Source of the DNA: Zingiber officinale
Taxonomy: Eukaryota; Streptophyta; Magnoliopsida; Zingiberales; Zingiberaceae
Assembly: GCF_018446385.1 (NCBI RefSeq)
Contig: NC_056000.1
Span: forward strand, 31,326,011-31,390,010
DNA length: 64,000 bases
Reading direction: 5' to 3'
Shown here: positions 11,940 through 23,841 of the stretch, piece after piece
Position numbering within the stretch: position 1 is the stretch's first letter
How the letters are laid out: each line of letters opens with the position of its first letter
Made by a program: the position numbers and the translations under genes
Notes under the pieces: generated by a model
Told to the model about the DNA's origin: nothing
Database searches by the model: none
Seen by the model: the letters and a program-made list of their open reading frames with translations, nothing else

Positions 11940-11954
11940 TGGTATCAGAGCAGG
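11940..11954 (+). other. Primer binding site of element B
   Basis: TGGTATCAGAGCAGG, complementary to initiator tRNA-Met, 2 nt after the 5' LTR. Confidence 0.92.
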
Positions 11955-12275
11955 TACCGCTCTGATTTGGTGCAACCACCAATCAAGCAAAGGGGGGTCG
12001 TTTTAAAAAAAAAAATTAGATATTGTTTGTCTTTTAAATAAAACCTTACGCCTTTCGTTTTTTCCCTCCAAAACCGTTTTTGAAAAACACATCATCATCT
12101 TTTCACCGTTGCTTAGTATTGATAAAATATTACATTTTCAAAATTTTGGAATAATATTTTTTTATTAATATTTTATTATTTTTTGAAATTAGTGCAATAT
12201 TATATTCTTTCTCCAGCACTGCTAATCCAAGACCAAGTCTTGAGAATTTTTGTTTGTTTCTCTTGTCGGGAAATT

Positions 12276-12956
12276 ATGACTTTTCTAGAAGGGCGAAACC
12301 CCTGCGAACCACCACCATACGATCATGAAGACTTCAACTACTGGAAGTGATTAATGGAATGCTTCTTAGGAAGCGTAGACATCGATTATATGCTAATTTT
12401 GAGGAAACCTACTCAAAACTCGGAACTGAACAAAAAGGTAAGTAACATTATTTGTAATGTTTTACCTAACAATATTTTATGCAGATTAGAAAAGTACAAG
12501 AATGCATATGAGCTGTGGATCCAGTTGATCAAGCTTCGCGAGACGCCGATGGAGCTAGAAGATCAAGTTAAAGTCAAATATGGACTCGAGTCAAATCCAA
12601 CGGAGAAGCCTACTGAATTAGGGGTTGCGCTCAAGGTTAGTAATATTTACCAAAATACCCCTGCTAATAGTAGTTTAAATAATCAGCATGATGATAAGTA
12701 TGAAATTAGTCCAAGTATGGTGCATGATAATCTAGATTTAAATGATTTAAATTCAAAATCACAAAATAATCTAGACTCTGATCAAGTCAATCAAGACTCT
12801 GATCAATTTAGCATCAACCTTAACTTGGTCAAACAAAACAATGACCAAATCAACTCAAATAATTTAATTAATTCAGAAAATTTAAAATTAGGTGAGCATT
12901 TAGACATAAATAAGTCAAACATTAAAATAAATTTGAATTTAAAGGCTAAAAAATGA
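12276..12956 (+). pseudogene. Element B Gag, broken by a stop
   Basis: A copia Gag reading frame starts at 12276 (MTFLEGRNPCEPPPYDHEDF). It has an in-frame TGA at 12348-12350, directly after the conserved YWK, then continues in the same frame to 12956. The core (KYKNAYELWIQLIKL) matches the UBN2-type capsid domain. The C-terminal part becomes rich in Asn, Asp, Leu and Ser, and I see no CCHC zinc knuckle. With the stop the copy cannot make full-length Gag. Confidence 0.8.
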
Positions 12957-13560
12957 GAAAATGGATAAAATTAATAAATACCTTGATAAAATATTTAATA
13001 ATCAAGATAAAATCAGTCTAGAAAATACTATCCAAAATCAAGATAATTTAATTAATAAAAAATTAAACTTTAAAGATAAAACTAATCTAATAAATTCAAT
13101 TAACCATATCAATTTAAAAGGCAAAGAAAATATAAGGACAAAATCAAACACTTTGATAAAATCAAAACAGAATTTAACAAACTTAAAATTAAATGTTAAA
13201 GATAACATATTAAACAAAAATAATCTAGAAATTTCAAAATTAACAATTAATAAAAAGCTAAAAGATAAACCGTTAAGAAAATATAATTCAAACAGTTTAG
13301 TTAATTCAAATTTAAAAATGAATAAAAACTTAAACTTTAAAAATAAGCTATTAAAGAAAGATAATTCAATTAACCTAATAAAAGTGAAATTGAAAGAAAA
13401 TTTAAATATTAAATACATTCTCTTAAAGAAAGATAATTTGACTAATTTAATTAATTCAAAATTAAAAACTTGAATCTAAATTATAAATTAAACATTAAAT
13501 TTTAACCAAAACTTAACTATAATAAACCCAGAACTAAAAACTAAATTAATGGCCAATAAT
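12957..13560 (+). other. Lys/Asn/Leu-rich frame in element B
   Basis: A 170-residue frame (12961-13473) consists almost wholly of Lys, Asn, Leu, Ile, Asp and Ser in loose repeats (NLNFKNKLLKKDNS). It directly follows gag and may be a decayed Gag tail or simply AT-rich sequence that lacks stops. No domain is recognised. Confidence 0.45.
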
Positions 13561-14099
13561 TCAGGGGGAGACTCCAGAATAGCTGACACCTCCAAAACTA
13601 ACTTACCCGACAGGGTAACCCTAACCAACCTACCCGAAAAGGGTAACCCCAACCAACCTACCCGACAGGGTAATTAGGATTAGTTAAAAGGAGACCAAGT
13701 TTAACTTGAATCATGGTACTGGTGAAGTTTTTGGATGATAGTGCGTTAGGGAAGCTTGGGCATCGCATGTCTAGAAAGATATGGTTTCGATCTGGTGCAT
13801 TTGGCCAAGTGGAACTGACCGAAGCTACCCTTAAATGGATCCTAACTAGTTAGACCAAGGTTTAGTACTAAGCTCCGTGGATAGAACTATTCGGAAAACC
13901 TCGAAAGGTTGGTTACTTCTAATGACGTCCAAGTGGCATACCAAGCTTAGAAGTTTATCCGAAGAATGCCTATTTGTTGAGACCAAAACAAAACCTGAAT
14001 CTAACACAAGTTAAACCAAACTCTATAATTAAATCTAATTCATCTCACAAAATTATAGGATTCCCTAATTGAAAACTTGGATCGGGTGAGATGACTAAG

Positions 14100-15660
14100 G
14101 ATCAAAATTAAAATTAATTAAAATTAAATTTTGAGTTTCAAATTAAAATTAAATTTCGAACTTCAAATTAAATTAAAATTAATTATATTTTGAATTTCAA
14201 ATTAAAATTAAATTTCGAACTTCAAATTAAGTTAAAATTAATTAAAATTAAATTTCAAATTTCAAATTGAATTAAATTTTGAATTAATTAAAAATTAAAT
14301 TTCAAATTAAAACTAAATTATTTTTTAAAATTAAATTATTTTTTTAAAAAAAATATTTTAAAATTAAATTAACTTTAAAAATTATTTTAAAATTTACCTA
14401 AAAATTATTTTAAAAATTTAACTGAAAAGAATAAACTTTAAAAATTTTATATTTAACTTAAAAATTTAACTTTACAAATTTTATTCCAAACTTAAAAATT
14501 ATTTTAAAAATTCTTTAAAAAATTCTATTAAAAACTATTTCAAAAATTATTTAAAAATTCTTTTAAAAAACTATTTTAAAAGTTCTTTAAAAACTCTTTT
14601 AAAAATTCTTTAAAAAACAATTTTAAATTCTTTAAAAACTCTTTTAAAAATTCTTTAAAAACTATTTTAAAAATTCTTTAAAAACTCTTTTAAAAATTCT
14701 TTAAAAACTATTTTAAAAATTCTTTAAAAACTATTTTAAAAGTTCTTTAAAAACGCTTTTAAAAATTCTTTTAAAAAACTATTTTAAAAATTCTTTAAAA
14801 ACTCTTTTAAAAATTCTTTTAAAATTCTTTAAAAACTCTTTTAAAAATTCTTTTAAAATTCTATTAAAAAAACTATTTTAAAAGTTCTTTAAAAACTCTT
14901 TTAAAAATTCTTTAAAAACAAATTTAAATTCTTTAAAAAACTCTTTTAAAAATTCTTTAAAAACTATTTTAAAAATTCTTTTAAAATTTCATTAAAAACT
15001 ATTTTAAAAATTCTTTAAAAACTCTTCTAAAAATTCTTTAAAAACTATTTTTAAAGTTCTTTAAAAACTCTTTTAAAAATTCTTTTAAAAAACTATTTTA
15101 AAAATTCTTTAAAAACTATTTTAAAAAATTCTTTAAAAATTCTTTAAAAAACTATTTTAAAAATTCTTTAAAAACTATTTTAAAATTCTTTAAAAAAAAA
15201 CTTTGAAAAATTATTTAAAGAACTCTTATAAAAATTATTTGAAAAATCTTTTAAAAATTATTTTAAAAACTCATTTAAAAATTATTTTAAAAACTCATTT
15301 GAAAATTTATTTAAAACTCATTTAAAAATTATTTGAAAATTCATGTAAAAAAAATATTTAAAAACTCTTTTAAAAATTATTTTAAAAATTTATTTTAACA
15401 TAAAAATTATTTTAAAAATTATTTTAACATAAAAATTATTTTTAACTTAAAATTATCTTAACGTAAAAATTATTTTAATTAACCTAAAAAAAATATTTTT
15501 AAAATTATTTAAACTTAAAAATCATTTCAAAAATTATTTTGAAAACTTTAAAAAAAAATCATTTAAAAATAAATCTATTTTAAAAATCGTTTTAAAACTA
15601 TTTTAAAAATTATGTATTATTTTGAAAAATTCTTTTTATTTTTTCACTCTAATAAAATTC
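14100..15660. repeat. AT-rich array of A- and T-tracts in element B
   Basis: More than 1.2 kb is built from alternating units such as TTTAAAAACT and TTTTAAAAATTC, about 11 bp per unit, giving A5/T4 tracts roughly once per helical turn. The first part (14100-14340) uses AAATTAAAATTAAATTTC units instead. It contains no coding potential. Confidence 0.85.
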
Positions 15661-17100
15661 TGTTAACTTAAAAAAAATAGTAATAATAATAAATTATTTC
15701 TATAGATTATTTTCACTTTAAAAATTATTATTTTGACTTTAAACTCAGTTTTAATCTTAAACATCATTTTAACCTTAAAATTATTTTGTTTAATTTAACT
15801 GAAAATTAAATCTTAAATTAAAACTTAATATTGAAATTACTATTAAAATTAAAAATTTTAACTTAAACTTAAAATTAAACTTAAACTTAAATTAACCACT
15901 AATATTAATTTAAATCTAAAATCAAAACTCAATCAAGTAATATGAAATTTAAATTATTTCACTAAGTATTAAATTATTAAATCAAGTAAAAACTAATCAA
16001 TAAATTACTGATTAACTGTTATTGAATTAATAAAATCTTATCTTATTTAACCTTAAACTAAAGTTAAGCGCCTGAATCTAAAATTAATTGATTATTCAAA
16101 CTCAAAGAAACAATTATACTAAGGATACAGAGATAATAATATAAGTGTTACTAAATTAGACAAATGTGTTAGGGCTTTGAATTTAACACAACCAAACCTT
16201 AGTATTAACTCAAGGGGGAGACATTATATTAAGGGGGATAATAAAATAAAGAAGATTAATAAATTAAAGGAGTATCAAATTCAGGGAGAGTTTTTTTCAT
16301 GCCCTTAAGTGTCATTTTTTCTCTTTAAAATAAATCTCTTTAAAAAATTCTACCTCAATTTATTTAAAAATTTACTTTGAAAATCTTATATTAAATACTC
16401 TTAGCAAATATTTTCAAAAGCTTTATTTTAAATGTCAGGTTTACGGGGAGGATTAAATCAATCTATTTCCATACTTAATACCAAAATTATTGTCTTTTCT
16501 TAAAAATTCTCTAAAACCTGATCTTTAGAAATCTAATTTGATAAATCTACTTTTGAAAACTAGCTTTTATAAAACTAAGTTTTTAAATTGGATTTTATAA
16601 ACTAAGGTTTTGAAAACTAAATCTTTTACAAAAGTTAAATTACTATGTGGTGAAATTTGTGTTGAAAAATAAATTTTAATTAGCTTTCAAAAAGTAGATT
16701 TTCAAACTTAATTTTGAAATCTTGATCTTGAAAACTCATGTTTGTAAATAATTTCAAGTTGAACCTTATTTTGAAAATTCAATTTCTTGAAACTTGTATA
16801 CTTATATTTGAAAATTAGACTTCTACTTAAAAATTAGCTTTTAAAACTTTTTTGCAAATTCATATAATTTTGCAAAAATTACCCTTAAAAAATTACTCAA
16901 AATATACTAAGTTATGTTGCTAAATTATCTATTTTTCAAGACTTAGTTTTTTTATAAGAAGTAAAGATAACCCTATCTTTTAATTTTAAACTCCCCCAGA
17001 TTAACTTGACATTATTTCTCACTTTGTCTGAAGTCTATGTTTATGCTTACTTAATCCATGCTTATTTTTGATGAATGCCAAAGGGGGAGGGTTAGGTGGT
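15661..17100 (+). other. AT-rich non-coding interior of element B
   Basis: I find no open frame or known domain. Purine-rich GGGGGAG motifs occur near 16213, 16230 and 17085. Confidence 0.5.
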
Positions 17101-17105
17101 TAAGT

Positions 17106-17172
17106 TAGCTAAACCAAACTGAAAATACAAAACCAAACTGAAAATACAAAACCAAACTGAAAATACAAACTA
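17106..17172 (+). repeat. Triplicated short tandem repeat before the PPT of B
   Basis: ACCAAACTGAAAATACAAA occurs three times in a row just upstream of the element's 3' end. Confidence 0.85.
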
Positions 17173-17245
17173 ACTTAAAAACCACATAAATGCATGTTGT
17201 TTCTTGCATATGTTTTCACTAACTTAACCAGGTTGTCATTCCATC

Positions 17246-17259
17246 AAAAAGGGGGAGAT
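17246..17259 (+). other. Polypurine tract of element B
   Basis: AAAAAGGGGGAGAT directly precedes the 3' LTR. Confidence 0.9.
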
Positions 17260-18366
17260 TGTTGGTGCGGTTAGCACTAACGATTTAACCCAGGTTTTGA
17301 TGAATGGCAAATCAGGTTAAGTTAGTCTGTTGTTGTCTAACACTCTGATCGAGTGTGCAGGAGAAGTCCAGACAGGTCGACGGGCTAACCGGATGTCTGG
17401 CACGAAGCCCAGCTAGGTCGACGGGCTGACCGGATAGCTGGCACGAAGTCCAAGCGGGTCGACGGGCTGACTGGACGCTTAGGCACGAAGTCCAGCTAGG
17501 TCGACGGGCTGACCGGATAGCTAGCATGAAGTCCAGACGGGTCGACGGGCTGACCGGACGTCTGGCAGGTAAGTGAAGTAAGTCACTGGAGGGGAGTGAC
17601 TGTGAGGACGCGTTCCCGAGAAGGGAACATTAGGCGTCGATCCGACTTAGATCCATTTCGGATATCTAAGTCGAGATCGTGACTAGATTGTGGTCTCGGA
17701 AAGACGGAATCTAAGTCATACTCTGTTTCTATTACTTTGTTGAACTTTAACTGTGCTAACAATCTGTTTTACAGGATATATATTTGCCTCGGACTAACTC
17801 TATTTTGCAGGAGAATGAGTTCTTGGAAATAGGAGGTCCGGGCGCCCGGAAGGGATCCGGGCGCCCGGAGGTAAGTTTTATCTAAACTCGTGCGTCGCCA
17901 CGTGGAGCTTGTTGGTTGGACCTGCCACGTCCCACCAGGGCTCCCGGAAGGGATCCGGGGCGCCCCGAGCCTCATATAAAAGAAGGGTCAGAGGGGAGCT
18001 TTAGTACAACAACGAAAAGAAAGTCTTCTACTGCTCTGCGCTTCTGCGACGCTAACAAAGCTCCGACAATACGCTCCTTTCTTTTTCTTGTTAAATTCTT
18101 GTCGGTATTTGTTTTAATTTTCATTAGCATTCATTGTACTATTTTTGCAATCATTATTTTGAATTGCTAGTGAATTGCCCAACGAAAGTACTCACGGAGT
18201 ACGGGCCTTCGAGTAGGAGTCGTCACAGGCTCCGAACAAAGTAAAAAACACCGTGTTCAGTTTTTCTAAGTTTTTTATTATTCCGCTGCGCTTAACTCTT
18301 ATTAACACTATTTTTCAAATCGATATTCCCCCCCCCCCCCCCCTATCAACATTTCACGATCCAACA
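17260..18366 (+). repeat. Element B 3' LTR
   Basis: TGTTGG...CCAACA, 1107 bp, matching 10922-11937. It holds five variable-stem hairpins where the 5' LTR has two, but a shorter GGGCGCC block. The TATA box is at 17975-17982. Confidence 0.92.
17368..17565 (+). repeat. Five-unit variable-stem hairpin array, LTR B (3')
   Basis: Units start at 17368, 17409, 17450, 17492 and 17533 (spacing 41, 41, 42, 41). Outer stems: CCAGACA/TGTCTGG; CCAGCTA/TAGCTGG; CCAAGCG/CGCTT-A-GG (one bulge); CCAGCTA/TAGCTAG (one mismatch); CCAGACG/CGTCTGG. The loop region (GGTCGACGGGCTGACCGGA) is nearly constant and holds its own GGTC/GACC stem. Confidence 0.9.
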
Positions 18367-18371
18367 CTATT

Positions 18372-19550
18372 AAGGGTTTTTTTTTCAAACATTGCTCTAA
18401 TTAGTAAAACAAATATCACTAGCGAGATTTGGCATACTAGATTAGGACACATAGGACAAACACGTATGAATCGGTTGGCTAGATAGGGTCTATTGGGCAC
18501 TCAGGCTAAGGTTCACTTTTTTATATGTGAGCATTGTCTTTTTGGAAAAACAACTAGGAAACTATTTGGTAAGGCTATAAGAGTTGAATCATCATTGTAA
18601 TTAATTCATTCAGATATTTGTGGTCTAATGAATGTGAAGACTAAATATGGAGCTTCTTATTTCATTACATTTATTGATGATTTCTCTCATTTTAGTCATG
18701 TGTATTTGATTTCTCATAAATTAGAAGCATAAGATTACTTTAATCATTATGTGAATGAAGTTGAGAATTAAATGGAATGTAAAGTTAAGACTTTACATAT
18801 TGACCGCAAAGGAGAATATTTGTCTCATTAGTTCAAGACAATCTGTAATGATAGAGGTATTATTAGACAGCTAATAATCACAGGAACTCCACAGCAAAAT
18901 GAGGTTGCTGAAAGAAGAAATATAACTCTTCTAGATATGGTTAGGTATATAATTGCGCGGGGTAATTTGCTGATCTCCTATTAGGGAGATGCATTATTAG
19001 TTGCGGCATATATACTTAACAAAGTTCCTTCAAAGTGAGTTCCATCCACTCTATATGAATGTTGGACAGGTAGAAAATCATATTTAAGTAATCTAAGACC
19101 CTGGGGCCAGCTGCTTATGTTCATGATAGTTCTCACAAATATAGAAAACTAAGACCTAGGGGTAAAAAGAAATATATCTTTATTAAATATCATGGGACCT
19201 CCAAAGGTTATGTTTTCATAAGTGAGCAACTAGATGGAACCATCTCTGAAATAGATTCGAGGGATGCGATTTTTCTCGAAACAGAGTTTTCAACCAGAGG
19301 TGATGTTGATAAAAGTGTTCTTTTTTTATAAGGATGAGATATTATCAATAAGAGAAGTGTCAAAAGAGATGTCATAGTCTAGTCAACCCAGTGGGAGTGA
19401 TTTGCCAAGTCATAAGTTGACTTCTCAACATCCCAACTTACGAAGAAGTGTTCGTAAGATTAAACCTCAAAAATGGTTTGACATTGAGAATAAGGCATTA
19501 ATAACACTCTCAGTTGACACAATGAACCTCGAATAGTTGAGGAAGCATTA
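18372..19550 (+). pseudogene. Element G: GAG-pre-integrase and integrase remnant
   Basis: Copia homology resumes after element B. A GAG-pre-integrase motif can be read (IWHTRLGHIGQTRMNRLA, then CEHCLFGKTTR), followed by an integrase core (IHSDICGLMNVKTKYGASYF with the first catalytic Asp, FIDDFSHFSHVYLI, then QQNEVAERRN with the catalytic Glu). Many stops and frame shifts show long decay. It ends at the insertion point of element C (ATATG, 19551-19555). Confidence 0.88.
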
Positions 19551-19555
19551 ATATG

Positions 19556-19608
19556 TGTAGGTGCAGCGGAGGCCGGCGAGAGGGGGGTGAATTGCTGAAA
19601 ACAAAAAT
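19556..19608 (-). repeat. Element C 3' LTR, terminal piece
   Basis: The sequence matches 33107-33158. It is separated from the rest of the LTR (23020-23826) by a solo LTR that duplicated AAAAT. Confidence 0.9.
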
Positions 19609-22600
19609 TGTAACGACCACCCTTCTTACTACTACTACTCTCTAAGGATGACCGTTACTTAACTACTAACTCTACTTAACCGGTATGATTAAAATCCTTG
19701 AAGAAACCCTACCGAAAAATTTCGGCAAAGTCTCCCCTGTACCGGTGACCATAATTATTAATACATAACATAATATACACAGCCACAGGCGGCTGGAACA
19801 CATATCAAACACACAAAAGGAATAACATCACCACGCAATTTAATGAAATCAAATCATGCAAGTAATGAATAGCGGAAACAAAATAAAAACATACAATTAA
19901 CTAACAGCGGAAGACTAAATGACTCATCTAATACATTCTTAATAAATGACAATCTTAATAAATTCTTAAACTAAGTCCCAAGGCTTCCATAGTCCTGGCA
20001 TCACACACCATCCGCGCCACCTTGTCGCCTTCCTTGCTTTATCTGCAGTAAGAGGAAGTGTAGTCTATAAGCAAAATTTGCTTAGTAAGCGCTATCTAAC
20101 TCACAAATCACGAATATGCATGTATACGAAAAGAACTAGAAACTATGTGCTCTAAAAAGAAATAAAGCATAAACATAACTGCTCATGTCAAACTAATAGC
20201 AAAGAAAAGCTAAGAAATCTACTCATGTAATTCTAATAGTTAATCATGCTGCTCATCTAATAGGTAAACATGAAAACTACTCATCTACTAAATAAACATG
20301 GTAGAATAAGGAACTAAACTTACTGATTTTTAGAACCATATGAAACTTATTTCATTTGTTCTAACTTAATCTTTAATACTTTATGTTTATGTAAAACTCG
20401 TTTTACTTGTTCAAAAACTTATACTTATAATACTTCAAAATAATAATCAACTTCTTCTTGGGCTCAGGCATAGTACCATCTTATGCGCGTTCCCTAATAG
20501 GTTGGGGTAGCGAGCCACCAATCCTAAAAGAGCAGACCTCGGTCTACCAGGGCCAAGACCTCGGAATTGGACACCTGAATTTGTTTAACGACAACCTCGG
20601 AAGTCGGGTACTAGCCTCTTCTTAAAAGTAAAATACTTATAATCTTAATTACTTCTTCTTTAAATGCCTTGGCATTTTAATAGGCACCTTGTGTGCCAAA
20701 AATCCCTAAAGTCTCGACTTTGGGATCTACTTAAGGTCTCGGCCTTTTCTTTTCTTTTCTTTATCTTTCTTATACTTTTCTTATAAGAGAATGCTTCTTA
20801 CAAAACTGAAATGTTTAAACAAATTCTAACACTGCAATGCTTAAACAAAATTTGCATACAAGTTTAAACAGAAATCTGCATATTAAGCTTATCTAAAATC
20901 TGCATACTAAGCTTAACAAAATCTGCATACTATGCTTATCTAAAATTTGCATACTAAGCTTATATAAAATCTGCATACCAAGCTTGACAAAATCTGCATA
21001 CTAAAATTCTGCATATTCAAGTTAACAAAATTCTGCATATAAACTTAATAAAAATCTGCACTACAATGAGATCTAAACTACACTAAAATTCTGTACTACA
21101 AGGAGATCTAAACTTCATTAAAACTTCCAAATTGATTTCAATCATTTCAGCTCTCCCACTCATCTAGTATCAACGACTGCCTTCTAAACTTTCTATTTGA
21201 TCATCAATATGATATATCTTACAATCATCTGATTATATGTAGCAAAACCCCATTGAAATAGATCATTTAATCTTCTACCCAGCAACTCTAATGCAGGGAC
21301 TCTTAGACCTTTAATATCTGAATCATGTATTGAGATTTTGAGTGGACACTTAACATCCAGTAGAGCCTACGTTAAAATAGTTGTTCCAACACTTACATTA
21401 ATACTGTGATTTTATAAAACTTGTCCACTATTCCTATCCCTGAAATCAACCATAGCTGCCAAGATACTCTAAGGCATTTTAAGTAACAAACTCATGGGTG
21501 TCTTGGATTGGGAGTCTGCTTATCTTTCTTATATAAACTGAAGGCAGCAAATATAAAATCAAATTAATAATCATTTATTTCATATTAAATAAAACAAACA
21601 TGTTGATGAGTGGTAAATAATCTGATTCCATATGATCAACATAAATCCTTGGTCATTTACATCAACATAAATCCTGGGTCCAATGTTTTGTTTATATAAG
21701 TCCAAATATGAAAAAAAAAGTATAAACATGGATGGGGAGTTAGCCATGTTGATGTAGTGAATCCAGATAGTCTTGCTTACAGCTGTTTGTTATGCAACCA
21801 AGTGGATATTCATGATAAACTGGATACACACTATATTAAGGTAATCATACAGGGACCTACAGATGAAACTTCAGAAAAGAGACATGCTAGCTTCTCTTCC
21901 TATTGCTTATTTGCCTTTTGAGTTCCTAATGCATACGTTAGTTCTTTCAACCACCATGGAGAAATTCCAAACAACAGCACACTCACATGTAAAGCAAACA
22001 CATGCTATCATGCAAGATGTTTTGCATGACTAAACTGATAGGAGGATCAGGACATTCCTAACATACCAAAATGTTCCAACATACCTTTCACTAGAAATCC
22101 AACGAAATCCCTAAATCAATAGACAATAGAAGAACACATAAACTAAGATCTCAATCTTCTAATCTGCTTCGGAAAAACAAGAAGAAATCATGAACCAAAT
22201 CCTCAAATCACGGCAGCAAGGAAAGAAAATCTCGGAGCTATCCTACTGCAGGTGAGTAGCAACTTACCGACGATTCTTGGACTTACAACCGAAGGAGAGG
22301 AAGGTCTAGGGTTTCAAAGCTTGAAAACTTGTGGCTTCTTCTTGTGCCCGCGCTGACCTTGCCGAGAGAAGTTCAGCTTGGTGAAGGATTCGTGGAGGAG
22401 AGAGGTCGCCGACGCCGGAGACCAAACCTGGTTTCTTCTTCGTTTCCGCCGCGAGAGAGGAGAAGAGTCGCCGCTCGCGTCGGGAGAGGAAGGGTGAGGA
22501 AAGAATTTAGGTTTTGTAATTAATCCCTAAGTTCTTCCTTTTAATACTCTAAGGTTTCTGTTAATTAGTACTACTTAAATATATTTCGATATATATTTAG

Positions 22601-23014
22601 TTAAGAAAAGTTCGGCTGGTCTGTTGGTGGGTTGCGTTCTGCTTAAAGCCCAACTCTTGGGTTCGAATCCCAGCTGCAACCATTTTATTTCCTATTATTT
22701 TACTGCTCCTAACTACTACTTAAATATAAATCGCTCCATATATGATTAACAAAACATTTGCAGACCAGTTGGTTGGCTGAGTTCGTTAAAATCTGGTTCG
22801 GGTCTGAGCTCTTGGGTTCAAAACCCGACTTTAACATATTCTTTTTTTCTTTTTATTTTATTATTCTTCCTCTTGGTAAAAATACCAAACGAACTCCAAA
22901 AATTTCATAAAAATACTCTAAAAATTCCTAAAAATCTCTAGAATATTTCTATAGCATTTCTAGATTTTAATAATGTCTTTTAGGACTCCAAATCATGAAA
23001 TTTGGGGTGTTACA
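19609..23014 (-). mobile_element. Gypsy solo LTR inside LTR of C, TSD AAAAT
   Basis: It begins TGTAACGACC and ends GGTGTTACA, 3.4 kb, flanked by AAAAT (19604-19608 and 23015-23019). Read on the minus strand it parallels the LTR of element D (7393-10280) at both ends and around the CTGCAGGTGAG motif near 22248. It is about 0.5 kb longer, so it may carry a further small insertion (roughly 21.1-22.1 kb). The frame at 22329-22523 is not a gene. Confidence 0.85.
22611..22834 (+). repeat. Two tRNA-like modules in the solo LTR
   Basis: The first module (22611-22681) has GGTTGC/GCAACC outer pairing and a T-arm TGGG-TTCGAAT-CCCA with a perfect B-box core GGTTCGAATCC. The second (22761-22834) has an A-box-like TTGGCTGAGTTCG and a T-arm GGG-TTCAAAA-CCC. 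Neither has a convincing anticodon arm. Confidence 0.5.
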
Positions 23015-23019
23015 AAAAT

Positions 23020-23826
23020 AAACTATACCCTCCTCGTGCTTTCAACTCAATTAGTGCAATAGTAAATAAAGCAGTAAAGTAATAAAGCAGTAAACAGAAA
23101 AGAAACTGGAATTTAACCTGGTTACAACCAAGGAGGTTGTAAATCCAGGGCAATGAGAAGCGCACTAAAAAGAATCTCCTTTACTGAAAGTGGAGAAGCC
23201 TTTTACACTTTGGAAGTTTAGAACTATTGCTAGGAATGGCTACACAATTAATTGCTTGAGTTGTGTTGAATTCCTAGCTACAGGGGCCTTTAAATAGCCT
23301 CTGAAAATCTGATCTCGAGGGTCCAAGGCGCCTCCAATAGGGGTCCAAGGCACCTCCAAGGGGTGAGCGGATAAAACTTTATCCGCAGCTCGAAACGGTT
23401 AGTTTGACCTGTTGAAGGCGCCTTCAACAAGGCTGAAGGCGCCTTCAAACTGGAGGCGCCTCGAATTCCAGCTTGCTTTCTTCAGCTTCCGACGCTCCGT
23501 TCTTTTGGGTGATTTTGGTCAGCCGAAATAGGGCTCACCCGAACCCAATTTCTAGCCTTCTCCTCGAGCAGCCTTCCTCCTCAGCTTAATGTCCCTAGAA
23601 CGCCGCGCACGTTCTTCTCACCCACTAGTGAAACCTTCCGCAGCTCTCTCATCCTTCGGGCGTACCGAGCCCGTCAACTCCCTTCACATGTCGTCCTTCT
23701 CGCTAGCTGCGTCTTCCGCTCGACGTCCTGCGCTCCTAAGCTCCTGCACACTCAGACAAAAGGATCAAACACAGCAGGACCTAACCAACTTGGTTGATCA
23801 CATCAAAACACCCACGGGGACCAACA
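23020..23826 (-). repeat. Element C 3' LTR, main piece
   Basis: It matches 33159-34000, with scattered substitutions and a gap of about 33 bp near 23460. It contains several GGCGCC palindromes (GAAGGCGCCTTCAA) and a minus-strand TATA-like TATTTAAA near 23289. The frame at 23589-23873 is LTR sequence. Confidence 0.9.
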
Positions 23827-23841
23827 ATCTCTCCCTTTTTG
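23827..23841 (-). other. Polypurine tract of element C
   Basis: Read on the minus strand, AAAAAGGGAGAGATT precedes the TGTTGG start of the 3' LTR. Confidence 0.85.

Larger units (their letters stand above)
10922..18366 (+). mobile_element. Element B: non-autonomous copia, TSD CTATT
   Basis: This complete 7.4-kb element has a 5' LTR at 10922-11937, PBS at 11940, broken gag at 12276-12956, a long AT-rich spacer, a polypurine tract at 17246-17259 and a 3' LTR at 17260-18366. The 5-bp duplication CTATT (10917-10921 and 18367-18371) is perfect. No protease, integrase or RT can be read, so mobility would need enzymes supplied by another element. Confidence 0.93.

Noticed and set aside
12961-13473. 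Novel Lys/Asn-rich protein
   Set aside because: It sits directly after a broken gag in AT-rich DNA; composition alone explains the open frame, and the reverse strand is open too.
22611-22681. Functional tRNA gene
   Set aside because: The T-arm and outer pairing are good but no anticodon arm with a 7-nt loop could be drawn, and similar modules recur inside LTRs.
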